A stretch of 64,000 nt of DNA from CAXTKD01 sp964244885 (GCA_964244885.1 CAXTKD010000007.1:62001-126000); one strand, 5' to 3'; shown: positions 52,074 to 61,023, numbered from the stretch's first letter. Program-made: numbers and translations. The notes: generated by a model from the sequence alone, not told the origin.

Positions 52074-54401
52074 CTATTCGTCGATACCGTCCCAATCGTC
52101 CTCGAATTTGGAGCGGATTGTGGGTTCAGTAGTCGCTAAAAGCTGTTGCGGGATCGACAGCATCTGGCCGCCGTCGCGGATTAGCGGGCGGTAAGCGAGG
52201 CCAATGCTGCCCCGGACATGGCGACTGTAGATGGCGTCGAGCGGCACCGTCAGGTAGATGCCCTTGTCGAAGCGGCCTTCGCCAAAGCGTTCCGCTGACA
52301 CGTTCGTCTTGGTCGCGAAGGCGCCGACGCTGACGCCCGACTCGAAGGTCCTCGCGATCTCGAAGGTTCCGCCATAGTCCTTCGCAAGATAGCGGCCGAG
52401 CCGAACTCGGACGTCTAGCTTGGGGCCTGGGAAATAGTAGGCGCCCGTTACGAATCCAGTGACCGTGCTGTAATGTCGGAAGTCGAAGAGCTGATCGAAG
52501 CCGCGTTGCTTAACATAGGAAAGGTCCGCGCCGATGGCCCAGTTCCTGGTTGCCGGGCGATACAGGATTTCGGCGCCGACGCCGCCAAACATTTCTTCGA
52601 GGAGACCACCGAAAACATGGCCGTAGAGGGCGGGCGCCAAGTTGAAGACGTAGTTCGCGTGAAGGATTGGGATCGAGGTTTTCCCTTCGCGCAGATAGTC
52701 CTTAATATCGGAGCGGACGTGGGGGAGCTGGCTGTCGGACGGGATTTGCAGCTTGTCGAAGTTGTCCGACAGCGCAAACGCGACCGCGCCTTGAGCATTG
52801 AGGTGGCGATTGATCGAAAGGAAGCCATTGGCGCGAAGACCGGCCTGATAGAGCAGAAATTGCTCCGGGCGGCCGAGCGTTGTTTTAAGCGTGGGCCTGA
52901 ACGAATAGGCGAATCTCGGTGGCGAGGTGCTCAGCGGTCCTTGATAGTTTGCGTTGTTCAGGTCGAGGGACGGAAGCGAGAACTCCGTCTGCTGCAACAA
53001 TTCCTCCGGTGATCCAGAGCCGGGCACCAAGGCTTTCGCCAGAGCGGACCGATAGACGCGCACTTCCACGGTTTCCATGCCGCCTTCGACGAAAACAACG
53101 CTGATAGCCTCATAGCGTGCCGGAAGAACCCCGAACGCGGCGCGTGAGATGCGCCCCAAGCCCGTCGCCATATTCTCAAAGCGCGCCTGGGCGACATAAA
53201 GAACGACTTCATGCGCATGAAAATCGGCCGCATAGAGGCCGGCGCCTTGGCCGCCCAACGCGGCTGAGAGGTTCTTGCTGAGTTCAGCGCCAGGAGGATC
53301 GGGGCGCGCCTGGGCCTCCGCGGGGCTGGAAAAGATCGCGCCTGGCTCGAGTGGGGCGCCGGTGTCAGGCACCAACGGCACACCGGAGATCGCCGCATCC
53401 GACCTGATCGTGGTAGCCTGGGCGGGAAAGGCGGGCGGCCCGGCATCGAACTTCGGGATTCGGAACGGTCGGTTGAAGTTCGTGGTAAGGGCGAGATTCA
53501 AGGCGATCTTGTTACCGCGTTCGACCGCCGCGCCAAGGTGTAGCCAAGAGCGCACGGCATAATCCGCGCCGAAGTTGACGGGGACCCGAACACGAAAGCG
53601 GTTGCCGAGAGCTTCGCTCTTGTAGTCGTTCGCGTCATATTCGAGCTTGAGCGCCAAGCCCTTGATCGGCGTATCATATTTAATGCCGCCGAATGGCGAA
53701 ACCTGTCTGCCCTTGAAATAAGCCGCGTTAACGGTCCCTCCGCCAGCGGTGAAAGACCCGCGCGTATCGAACCGCGATCCAATGAGACGGAACGGGTTTG
53801 GTAAAATGCCGCGGCTGGCAATATTGCCCCAGCCCAAGCCGAACGACACGTCGATCGGCCCAGCTCGCTTGTTCAGCACGATATATTCGGATGAGAACAG
53901 GCCGGTACCGACGAAGTCGCGTAGACCGAGGGCTACAGCAGGCGTCCAGGAGGTTTCCTCGAACGCCCTGATCTTCAGGTCAAAGCCGCGATCCTTGAAG
54001 CTCTGGGTGCCACTGAATTCCGGAAAAGGCGAGTAAAGGCGATTTCGTACCGTCGTCAGCCGAAGCGTCGCCTCGAGCCATGGCATACCCTGCACGCTAA
54101 AGAAGTAACGGTCATAGGGTTGCACGTGGTTGGCGCCGAGAGTGATTTGCCCGTCCGGCGCGAAACGCGCGGTCGGCGTTTGCAGGAGTCCGACGCCGCC
54201 GAAATCGCCAGGCGAGAAAGAAGCGGGAAAGGGCTCCCATGGGTCGGCAGCGATCGCATGTGTGCTTAGCCCCGCCAAGAACAGGAAAGCGCCAACCTTG
54301 CGCTGACGACCGAGCCTTGGGCAAGGACGTGTCGTCGGTCGCACGACGGCGAACATCCTGTTGGCGGCATTATACTGGCGCCGCGCCTTCGAAACTGTCA
54401 T
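52074..54401 (-). CDS. YjbH/GfcD-family outer-membrane protein
   Basis: The 775-residue protein has a signal-like segment (VGAFLFLAGLSTHAIAADPW), then FSPGDFGGVGLLQTPTARFA and the repeated short beta strands of a large barrel, including VSPFGGIKYDTPIKGLALKL, TTLGRPEQFLLYQAG, LNAQGAVAFALSDNFDKL and GHVFGGLLEEMFGGVGAEIL. The motif GLLQTPTAR is diagnostic of YjbH. YjbH/GfcD proteins take part in exopolysaccharide secretion at the outer membrane. The true start may be Met16 (54356). The divergent yjbF-like gene begins 71 bases away. Confidence 0.85.
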   Translation of the reverse strand: MTVSKARRQYNAANRMFAVVRPTTRPCPRLGRQRKVGAFLFLAGLSTHAIAADPWEPFPASFSPGDFGGVGLLQTPTARFAPDGQITLGANHVQPYDRYFFSVQGMPWLEATLRLTTVRNRLYSPFPEFSGTQSFKDRGFDLKIRAFEETSWTPAVALGLRDFVGTGLFSSEYIVLNKRAGPIDVSFGLGWGNIASRGILPNPFRLIGSRFDTRGSFTAGGGTVNAAYFKGRQVSPFGGIKYDTPIKGLALKLEYDANDYKSEALGNRFRVRVPVNFGADYAVRSWLHLGAAVERGNKIALNLALTTNFNRPFRIPKFDAGPPAFPAQATTIRSDAAISGVPLVPDTGAPLEPGAIFSSPAEAQARPDPPGAELSKNLSAALGGQGAGLYAADFHAHEVVLYVAQARFENMATGLGRISRAAFGVLPARYEAISVVFVEGGMETVEVRVYRSALAKALVPGSGSPEELLQQTEFSLPSLDLNNANYQGPLSTSPPRFAYSFRPTLKTTLGRPEQFLLYQAGLRANGFLSINRHLNAQGAVAFALSDNFDKLQIPSDSQLPHVRSDIKDYLREGKTSIPILHANYVFNLAPALYGHVFGGLLEEMFGGVGAEILYRPATRNWAIGADLSYVKQRGFDQLFDFRHYSTVTGFVTGAYYFPGPKLDVRVRLGRYLAKDYGGTFEIARTFESGVSVGAFATKTNVSAERFGEGRFDKGIYLTVPLDAIYSRHVRGSIGLAYRPLIRDGGQMLSIPQQLLATTEPTIRSKFEDDWDGIDE

Positions 54402-54472
54402 TTCCAGTCTGTGTCATATCATTAGGTGAATCGCCAGTGGCGGATTCGACTCCCTTTCAAGGCCAGGATTCC

Positions 54473-55138
54473 ATGTTGTCGAAGAGCCGCCGTCGCGCCC
54501 TGTTTGCGATCGGGGCGGCAGCTATCGTGCCGGGATGCGCGAGCTTCAGGAGGTCGGCCTTTTGGGGTACGATCCTGAACGCCAATCAGCCAGCTGGATC
54601 GAGAATCGACCGGGCCAAGGTCGATTCCATTCCTTACGCTTCGATGATCGCCAAGTTTCGCGGCAACGCGGCGGCGCTCATCGTTCTCGGGGAGCGTCTG
54701 TCCGCAGATCGACTGGTCTGGTATTCAGCAGAGCACCAGAGCCTTACGACCTGGGGTCCTTATGTCGTTCGTCTTCTGGGGACGGACGTCGCACTTCGCG
54801 AGATGACGTTTCGTGGCAGTTGGTCGACAAACCTCGGCACCATGATTGGCCGAAGGGCTGAGCGCAGTTTCGGATGGCAAGCCAAAGACGGGGGGATCTT
54901 ATCCTCCAACGCGGTTTCCCGGTTCGAGGACGTGGGGACGGACGTAGTTGAGATTCTTGGGGAGCGCCGCCAGCTTCGCCGAGTCCGCGAGCAGCTGGTT
55001 TTCGACGGGCAGCATCGATTTTCCAATGACTATTGGATCGATATGGATGGCGGCTTCTGTTGGAAGAGCAGGCAGATTGTAATTCCGACCCTGCCAGCCT
55101 TCGAGTTTCAGGTTACAAGACGGCCTTTGGCCGTTTGA
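54473..55138 (+). CDS. YjbF/GfcB-family lipoprotein
   Basis: The ATG at 54473 (AGGA five bases upstream) gives 221 residues with an RRRALFAIGAAAIVPGCASF lipoprotein signal (Cys near residue 22). The mature part has VLGERLSADRLVWYSAEHQS, LTTWGPYVVRLLG and a WIDMDGGFCWKSRQ strand near the end, the YjbF/GfcB pattern. These periplasmic lipoproteins are encoded beside YjbH and YjbE in exopolysaccharide operons. An upstream in-frame start at 54239 overlaps yjbH and is rejected. Confidence 0.83.
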   Translation: MLSKSRRRALFAIGAAAIVPGCASFRRSAFWGTILNANQPAGSRIDRAKVDSIPYASMIAKFRGNAAALIVLGERLSADRLVWYSAEHQSLTTWGPYVVRLLGTDVALREMTFRGSWSTNLGTMIGRRAERSFGWQAKDGGILSSNAVSRFEDVGTDVVEILGERRQLRRVREQLVFDGQHRFSNDYWIDMDGGFCWKSRQIVIPTLPAFEFQVTRRPLAV

Positions 55139-55150
55139 CGCATAAAAAAA

Positions 55151-55169
55151 GGCCGCCATCAAGGCGGCC
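55151..55169. terminator. Bidirectional terminator between yjbF and the GfcA-like gene
   Basis: GGCCGCC-ATCAA-GGCGGCC is a perfect stem. On the minus strand it is followed by seven Ts (55144-55150) and on the plus strand by TTTCCTT. It lies between the convergent genes ending at 55138 and 55202 and can end both transcripts. Confidence 0.85.
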
Positions 55170-55201
55170 TTTCCTTAACTTTATCGAACTGGCTAGCTCG
55201 A

Positions 55202-55525
55202 TCAGCCAGTCGTTGTCGCCGTGCTCGTCGAAGTGGCGGGCGGCGTCGGCGTCGGCGTCGGCGTGCCGGCGTCCGGGTCGTTGTCCGTGCCACCCGTAAC
55301 GGCCGCAGCGATAACCGTCGCGAGGACGATGCCGCCAGCAATCGCGGCTCCAGCAAGGCCGCCGGAGGCTGCGCCCGCAGCGCCACCGGAACCCGCGGCG
55401 TCGGTGGTCGTGGTGGTCGTGGTGGTCGTGGTCGTGGTGGCAGGCGGGGTCGTCTGGGCGAAGACCGCTGCCGGAACCTGCGCCACCATCATCGAACCGA
55501 TGACGAGCTTCGAAGCAATTTTCAT
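55202..55525 (-). CDS. YjbE/GfcA-like small exported Thr/Gly/Ala-rich protein
   Basis: The start at 55525 gives 107 residues: a signal peptide (MKIASKLVIGSMMVAQVPAA), a run of twelve Thr, a GSGGAAGAASGGLAGAAIAG stretch, a hydrophobic VLATVIAAAVTGG, and a TPTPTPTP tail ending in Thr/Ser. E. coli YjbE/GfcA proteins have the same length, signal, Gly/Ala segment and poly-Thr pieces, but sequence identity in such low-complexity proteins is weak evidence. Position next to YjbF and YjbH makes the call good. The Thr codons are repetitive in DNA (CGTGGT units), so length changes are likely. Confidence 0.65.
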   Translation of the reverse strand: MKIASKLVIGSMMVAQVPAAVFAQTTPPATTTTTTTTTTTTDAAGSGGAAGAASGGLAGAAIAGGIVLATVIAAAVTGGTDNDPDAGTPTPTPTPPATSTSTATTTG

Positions 55526-55821
55526 ACGTACCCCGTTGGAATGTGGTCTGAACCGAGTCAAAACGCTGTTAGCCGAGTCTTACGCCGCAGTGCAAGCTTT
55601 GTCTTCGAGATATTCGAACTGTGGACTAGCCGCAACACGGCCTAAGCTATTCATAGCCAAAGGTTAGTGCGACCGAGCGTAAACCAGCTTCTCCAGAGAT
55701 TGTTCCAACAGAAATCGACTTGGCGTTAGAAGATCTGCTTTAGGGCGGAAAGGATGCGGCTCACTATAACCGCTCCGCGTTAGTCTTGCGCTTCTCCCCG
55801 ATGGAGCCGGGTCGCGTTATA
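55526..55821. other. Intergenic gap without a recognisable gene
   Basis: This stretch of about 300 bases lies upstream of the GfcA-like gene and downstream of the TlpA gene (both read leftward). It is less GC-rich than its surroundings. It should hold the promoter of the GfcA-like gene. I see no RNA gene, ORF with family content, or clear terminator. Confidence 0.35.
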
Positions 55822-56346
55822 TCAGCGTTTCAGGGGATCGGGACCATCCCACTCCACCGGCCCATTCACCCGCCACAGCTCCCGCCCCTGCGCGTCGTAC
55901 GCCACGGTCACCGGCAACCCCGCCGCCTTGTACGCCAGCGCCAGCTCGGTCGGCTGGTCGAGATAGGTCGTCAGCGCCTTGAACCGCCCGGGCTTGAAGA
56001 ACTTGTCCACCGCGCGCCAGCCGCCCAAATCCTCGGCGATCGCGACGACGTTGACCTTGCCCTTCATGCGCGCCGCGTAGCGGTCGAGCGCCGGCATCTC
56101 GGCCTTGCAGGGGGCGCACCAGGTCGCCCACAGGTTGACGATCGTCGGGCGGCCCTTGAACTGGGCAAGGCGGTGGGTCTTGTCCCGGCGGTCGACGAAC
56201 TCCGCCGCTGGCATCGCCGAGCCGGCGTGCGAGCGGTCGAGCTTCAGGGGCGCCGCCGCTTGCGGCCCCGCGGCCTTTGTCATATCGCCGCTGGCGACGG
56301 CGCCCATGAGCGCCAGGCCCAGAATGACGGCAGGGAACGCGCGCAT
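55822..56346 (-). CDS. TlpA-like periplasmic thiol:disulfide oxidoreductase
   Basis: From the ATG at 56346 (GGAG seven bases upstream) the protein is 174 residues, with a signal peptide (MRAFPAVILGLALMGAVASG) and a thioredoxin fold containing NLWATWCAPCKAEMPALDRY; the CAPC active site is at about residues 84-87. A cis-Pro lies in GLPVTVAYD. TlpA/ResA proteins keep cysteines reduced in cytochrome c maturation or other envelope proteins. Its start codon overlaps that of argH on the other strand (CATG at 56344-56347). Confidence 0.87.
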   Translation of the reverse strand: MRAFPAVILGLALMGAVASGDMTKAAGPQAAAPLKLDRSHAGSAMPAAEFVDRRDKTHRLAQFKGRPTIVNLWATWCAPCKAEMPALDRYAARMKGKVNVVAIAEDLGGWRAVDKFFKPGRFKALTTYLDQPTELALAYKAAGLPVTVAYDAQGRELWRVNGPVEWDGPDPLKR

Positions 56347-57730
56347 GTCCGGCTCCAATTCCTTGTGGGGCGGCCGCTTCGCCGAGGGCCCTTCGGCCGT
56401 GATGCGCGAGATAAACGCCTCGATTCCGTTCGACAAGCGGCTGTGGCGGCAGGATCTCGCCGGATCGAAGGCGCATGCCGCGATGCTGCGCGATCAGGGC
56501 ATCGTCGACGCGGTGGACGTCGAGGCGATTCTCGGCGGCCTCGGGCGAATCGAGTCGGAGTATGAAGCGGGCGGCCTTGTCGAGGATCTGGCGCTCGAAG
56601 ACATCCACATGCACGTCGAGACGCGGCTTGCCGCGCTGATCGGGCCTGCGGCCGGGCGGCTGCACACGGCGCGCTCGCGCAACGATCAGGTCGCGACCGA
56701 TTTCAAGCTCTGGGTGCGCGACGCGATCGACGCGATCGACGGCGGGCTGGCGGGCTTCCAGCAGGCGCTGCTGGCGCGCGCCGGGGAGCAGGCCGATTCG
56801 GTGATGCCCGGCTTCACCCATCTGCAGGTGGCGCAGCCGGTGACGCTCGGCCACCATCTGATGGCCTATTGGGAGATGGCCGCGCGAGACAGAAGCCGAT
56901 TCGCGGATGCGCGGCGGCGGCTGAACGAATGTCCGCTTGGCGCTGCGGCGCTTGCCGGCACCGGCTTCCCGATCGACCGCGATTCGACGGCGCGGGCGCT
57001 CGGCTTCGACCGGCCGACCGCCAACTCGCTCGACAGCGTCTCGGATCGCGACTTCGCGCTGGACTTCCTGTCGGCGGCGGCGATGACGGGGCTCCACCTG
57101 TCGCGGCTCGCCGAGGAGGTGATTCTGTGGGCCAACCAGAGCTTCGGCTTCGTCACCTTGCCCGACGCTTTCTCGACCGGCTCTTCGATCATGCCGCAAA
57201 AGCGCAATCCGGACGCGGCCGAGCTGGTACGCGGCCATTCGGGGCGGTTGCTCGGCGCCTTTCAGGCGCTCGCCGTGACGATGAAGGGCCTGCCCCTCGC
57301 TTATTCGAAGGACATGCAGGACGACAAGGAGCCGGTGTTCCAATCCTACGACACGCTGGCGCTCTGCCTCGCCGCGATGACCGGGGTGGTGGAGACGCTG
57401 ACCTTCAACCGGCCCGCGATGCGCGCGGCGGCGGAGCGCGGCTTCTCGACTGCGACCGATCTCGCCGACTGGCTGGTCCGCGTCGCCGGCGTCCCGTTCC
57501 GTGAGGCGCATCACATCACCGGCCACGCGGTGAAGGCGGCGGAGGCGAAGGGCATCGGCCTTGCCGATCTTTCGGACAGCGACTTGCAGGCGATCGATTC
57601 GCGGCTCGATTCGCGGGTGCGTGACGTGCTGAGCGTCGATTCGTCGGTGGCGAGCCGCGCCAGCTTTGGCGGCACCGCGCCCGCCCAGGTGCGGGCGCGA
57701 ATCGCCGCGGCGCGGGCGGAGATGGGATAA
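56345..57730 (+). CDS. argH: Argininosuccinate lyase
   Basis: The enzyme makes arginine and fumarate from argininosuccinate. The 461-residue protein starts SGSNSLWGGRFAEGPSAVMR, which fixes the start at 56345 (AGGGAA seven bases upstream). It has RLHTARSRNDQVATDFKLWV, GFTHLQVAQPVTLGHHLMAY and the fumarase/lyase signature GSSIMPQKRNPDAAELVRG. It heads an operon with the lipoprotein gene and lysA, whose starts overlap the previous stops by one base each. Confidence 0.95.
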   Translation: MSGSNSLWGGRFAEGPSAVMREINASIPFDKRLWRQDLAGSKAHAAMLRDQGIVDAVDVEAILGGLGRIESEYEAGGLVEDLALEDIHMHVETRLAALIGPAAGRLHTARSRNDQVATDFKLWVRDAIDAIDGGLAGFQQALLARAGEQADSVMPGFTHLQVAQPVTLGHHLMAYWEMAARDRSRFADARRRLNECPLGAAALAGTGFPIDRDSTARALGFDRPTANSLDSVSDRDFALDFLSAAAMTGLHLSRLAEEVILWANQSFGFVTLPDAFSTGSSIMPQKRNPDAAELVRGHSGRLLGAFQALAVTMKGLPLAYSKDMQDDKEPVFQSYDTLALCLAAMTGVVETLTFNRPAMRAAAERGFSTATDLADWLVRVAGVPFREAHHITGHAVKAAEAKGIGLADLSDSDLQAIDSRLDSRVRDVLSVDSSVASRASFGGTAPAQVRARIAAARAEMG

Positions 57731-57972
57731 TGACTGGCCGACTGATGACCCTCGCTGCGCTGGCGCTGCTCGCGGGCTGCGGGGGCAAGGGCGACCTTGC
57801 CTACAAGCCCGGCCAGGCCGCGCCGCCCAAGCCGGTCGGCGCCGCCGAGGTGCCGACGCCTGCACAGATGCTGCTGCCGCCGCCGCAGGCGAAGCCCGAC
57901 AGGGTCGATGATCCGGTGGCGCATTCGAAGCCGCGCGAGCAGGACCGCTTCGACCTGCCGCCGCCGCGCTGA
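57730..57972 (+). CDS. Small lipoprotein between argH and lysA (LptM/YifL-like)
   Basis: The 80-residue product has a lipoprotein signal LMTLAALALLAGCGGKGDLA and a Pro-rich, hydrophilic remainder ending RFDLPPPR. The CGGKGDLAYKP motif after the lipid Cys resembles CGxKGPLYxP of LptM (YifL), which sits just upstream of lysA/dapF in enterobacteria and helps mature the LPS transporter LptD. That role here is an inference from position and a short motif. ATG overlaps the argH TAA (TAATG), and lysA starts inside its stop codon. Confidence 0.72.
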   Translation: MTGRLMTLAALALLAGCGGKGDLAYKPGQAAPPKPVGAAEVPTPAQMLLPPPQAKPDRVDDPVAHSKPREQDRFDLPPPR

Positions 57973-59228
57973 TGGACCATTTTGCCGAAAGGGGCGGCGT
58001 CCTCCACGCCGAGGGCGTCAGCCTAGCGGCGCTCGCCGACAGCGTCGGTACGCCCTTTTACTGCTATTCCACGGCGACGATCGAGCGGCACTATCGCGTG
58101 CTGGAAGAGGCGCTGGCCGGCGCCGGCGCGCTGATCGCCTATGCGATCAAGGCCAATCCCAATTTGAGCGTCGTCGCGACGCTGGCGCGGCTCGGCGCGG
58201 GGGCGGACGTGGTGTCGCTCGGCGAGCTGAAGCGCGCGATGGCGGCGGGGGTGCCGGCGGATCGCATCATCTTCTCGGGCGTCGGCAAGACGCAGGACGA
58301 GATGGCGGCGGCGCTCGACGCCGGCATCCACCAGTTCAATCTCGAGTCGGAGCCTGAGGCCGAATCGCTGAGCGTGGTCGCTGCGCGGCTGGGCAAGCGG
58401 TCGGCCGTCGCCTTCCGGATCAACCCGGACGTTGACGCCGGCACCCATGCCAAGATTTCGACCGGCAAGGCGGAGAACAAGTTCGGGGTGCCGCTGCCGC
58501 GCGCTCTCGATGCCTATGCGTTGGCGGCGAGCCTGCCGGGCCTCGATCCGGTCGGGGTCGCGGTCCACATCGGCAGCCAGCTCACCCAGCTCGCGCCGCT
58601 GGAGCGGGCGTTCGAGGCGGTTGGAGCGCTGATCGCCGAGCTGCGCGCTGCAGGGCACACGATCAGCCGCGCCGATCTGGGGGGCGGGCTCGGCATCCCC
58701 TATTATCCCGATCTGCCGCCGCCGCCGTCGCCCGCCGACTATGGCGCGCTGGTTCGGCGCGTGACCGCGGGCTGGGACGTCGCGCTGTCGGTCGAGCCGG
58801 GACGGCTGATCGTCGGCAACGCCGGGGTGCTGGTTACTCGGGTGATCACGGTGAAGGAGGGGGCGGGGACGCGCTTCGTCATCGTCGACGCGGCGATGAA
58901 CGACCTGCTGCGGCCGAGCCTCTATGACGCCTGGCACGCGATGCGCGCGGTCGAGCCCCGAGACGGCCGCATCGTTGCGACCGTCGCGGGGCCGGTGTGC
59001 GAAAGCGGCGACACCTTCGCCGAGGGGCGCGAGTTGACGCCGTTCGAGGCCGGCGACCTGATGGCGATCATGACCGCCGGCGCCTATGGCGCGACGATGG
59101 CGTCGACCTACAATTCGCGGCTGCTGGTGCCCGAGGTGATGGTGAGCGGCGACCGCTGGTCGGTCGTCCGGCCGCGCCAGACCTATGAGGAGATGCTGGG
59201 CGCCGACCGGCTGGCGGCCTGGCTCTGA
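57972..59228 (+). CDS. lysA: Diaminopimelate decarboxylase
   Basis: LysA makes lysine from meso-diaminopimelate, using PLP. The 418-residue protein has the PLP Lys in IAYAIKANPNLSVV near residue 59, HIGSQLTQLAPLERA, GGGLGIPYYPD, SVEPGRLIVGNAGVLVTRV and GPVCESGDTFAEGREL, whose Cys-Glu completes the active site from the partner subunit. It overlaps the upstream lipoprotein stop by one base (TGATG). Confidence 0.95.
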   Translation: MDHFAERGGVLHAEGVSLAALADSVGTPFYCYSTATIERHYRVLEEALAGAGALIAYAIKANPNLSVVATLARLGAGADVVSLGELKRAMAAGVPADRIIFSGVGKTQDEMAAALDAGIHQFNLESEPEAESLSVVAARLGKRSAVAFRINPDVDAGTHAKISTGKAENKFGVPLPRALDAYALAASLPGLDPVGVAVHIGSQLTQLAPLERAFEAVGALIAELRAAGHTISRADLGGGLGIPYYPDLPPPPSPADYGALVRRVTAGWDVALSVEPGRLIVGNAGVLVTRVITVKEGAGTRFVIVDAAMNDLLRPSLYDAWHAMRAVEPRDGRIVATVAGPVCESGDTFAEGRELTPFEAGDLMAIMTAGAYGATMASTYNSRLLVPEVMVSGDRWSVVRPRQTYEEMLGADRLAAWL

Positions 59229-59313
59229 CGGGGGCGGAACGCCGCACCGGGCCGAAACATTTTACAAAGGCTCGAACTTCCCCGAGCATGCACCCGAAAC
59301 GAAGAGGATGACG

Positions 59314-60186
59314 ATGGCGCTGAAGCCCGTGCGCAAGGCTGTGTTTCCGGTAGGCGGGATGGGAACGCGCTTCCTGCCCGCGACCAAGGCGGTGCCGAAG
59401 GAGATGCTGCCGGTCGTCGACCGGCCGCTGCTGCAATACGCCGTCGACGAGGCGCTGGCGGCGGGCATCGAGCAGATGATCTTCGTGACGGCGCGCGGCA
59501 AGTCGGCGCTCGAGGACTATTTCGACGTCGCCGGAGAGCTGGTCGCGATGCTGACCGAGCGCGGGAAGACCGCCGAACTCCAGGTGCTGGAGGAGACGCA
59601 GCTCGGCCCGGGGCAGATCGCCTATGTCCGCCAGCAGGAGCCGGCGGGCCTCGGCCATGCGGTCTGGTGCGCGCGCTACATCACCGGCGATGAGCCGTTC
59701 GCGGTGCTGCTGCCCGACGAGCTGCTCTACGAGCCGAGCAATCCCTGCCTGAAGCAAATGATGGCGGCCTACGAGCAGGTCGGCGGCAACGTCATCGCGG
59801 TGATGGAAGTGCCGGCGGAGCATACGCACCGCTACGGCATCGTCTCGCCGGGCGCGGTCGATGGCGCGCTGACCGAGGTCAAGGGGCTGGTCGAGAAACC
59901 CAAGCAGGGGACGGCGCCGTCGCGGCTGGCGGCGATCGGGCGCTACATCCTGCAGCCCGAGGTCATGCAGGTTCTGGAGGCGGGCAAGAAGGGCGCGGGC
60001 GGCGAGGTCCAGCTGACCGACGCGATGGCCGAGCTGATCGGCAAGCAGCCCTTCCACGCCTTCACCTATGCCGGTCGGCGCTTCGACTGCGGCGACAAGG
60101 CCGGTCATATCAACGCCAACATCGCGGTCGCGCTCGACCGGCCCGACATCGCGCCTGCCGTCCGCGACTTCATCAAGACGTTGTAG
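59314..60186 (+). CDS. galU: UTP-glucose-1-phosphate uridylyltransferase
   Basis: GalU makes UDP-glucose, the precursor for UDP-GlcA (ugd at 19681) and many glycans. The 290-residue protein starts ALKPVRKAVFPVGGMGTRFL and has ATKAVPKEMLPVVDRPLLQY, GLGHAVWCAR, VLLPDELL and RFDCGDKAGHINANI. The ATG at 59314 was chosen because GAGG lies six bases upstream; the ATG at 59308 is directly adjacent to the site. An intergenic gap of 85 bases separates it from lysA. Confidence 0.95.
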   Translation: MALKPVRKAVFPVGGMGTRFLPATKAVPKEMLPVVDRPLLQYAVDEALAAGIEQMIFVTARGKSALEDYFDVAGELVAMLTERGKTAELQVLEETQLGPGQIAYVRQQEPAGLGHAVWCARYITGDEPFAVLLPDELLYEPSNPCLKQMMAAYEQVGGNVIAVMEVPAEHTHRYGIVSPGAVDGALTEVKGLVEKPKQGTAPSRLAAIGRYILQPEVMQVLEAGKKGAGGEVQLTDAMAELIGKQPFHAFTYAGRRFDCGDKAGHINANIAVALDRPDIAPAVRDFIKTL

Positions 60187-60890
60187 TGGCCGCACCCCCG
60201 CTCTGGCGCCTGCTGGGCGAAGTGAGGGCGGCGCCGGAGTTCATCCGCTTCATGCTGGCGCTGAGCGGGCTTCGGCAATTGAAGGGCGGCGACCGGCAGG
60301 GGGTGATCGTCTATCCTGGGCTGCTGGCCGGCGACGCGCTGACCGGCCCCTTGCGCGACCTGCTGTGCGACCTCGGCTATTACGCCCATGGCTGGGAGAT
60401 GGGGCTGAACCTCGGACTGCGGCCGGGGCTGCTCCAGACGATGATGAAGCAGGTGCGAGTGGTGCATGAGGGCAGCCGAAAGCCGGTCAGCCTGATCGGC
60501 TGGAGTCTCGGCGGCCTTTATGCGCGGGAGCTCGCCAAGCGGCTGCCCGACAAGGTGCGGCAGGTGATCACGCTCGGCACGCCGGTCACCGGAGACATGC
60601 GCGACAACCGGGCGTGGCGGCTCTACGAGGCGCTGAACGGCCACCTGGTGGATGCACCGCCGATCGACACCGACCTGCGCGACCACCCGCCGGTGCCGAC
60701 GACCTCCATCTACAGCCGAAGCGACGGCATCGTGTCGCCGGGGAGCTCGATCGCCAACGGGCCTCTGATCGAGAGCATCGAGATCGGCGGCAGCCACTTC
60801 GGGCTGCCATGGAACACCCGCGCCATCCGAATCATCGCCGACCGGCTGGCGCAGGCGGAGGGCGGGTGGCGGCCCTACCGGCCGCGCTGA
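60186..60890 (+). CDS. Alpha/beta-hydrolase
   Basis: The GTG at 60186 overlaps the galU TAG, so the two are one operon. The 234-residue protein has the nucleophile elbow LIGWSLGGLYARELA with Ser near residue 107, a VIVYPGLLAGDALTGPLRDL oxyanion region, TTSIYSRSDGIVSPGSS with the acid Asp, and GSHFGLPWN with the catalytic His. No signal peptide or lid is evident. The substrate is unknown; it may be an esterase or lipase. A terminator follows at 61024. Confidence 0.8.
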   Translation: MAAPPLWRLLGEVRAAPEFIRFMLALSGLRQLKGGDRQGVIVYPGLLAGDALTGPLRDLLCDLGYYAHGWEMGLNLGLRPGLLQTMMKQVRVVHEGSRKPVSLIGWSLGGLYARELAKRLPDKVRQVITLGTPVTGDMRDNRAWRLYEALNGHLVDAPPIDTDLRDHPPVPTTSIYSRSDGIVSPGSSIANGPLIESIEIGGSHFGLPWNTRAIRIIADRLAQAEGGWRPYRPR

Positions 60891-61023
60891 TTTCGGCTTA
60901 GAGTCCCTAGAGTCCCGCTGGTTCGGCAATTGCATTGCGCGCCGGCGCAATTTTCGAACAATGACGACCCGAAATGGACTGGACTGCGCGCCCCCTCATC
61001 GAGCGAACATAAGCCGAACGCGC

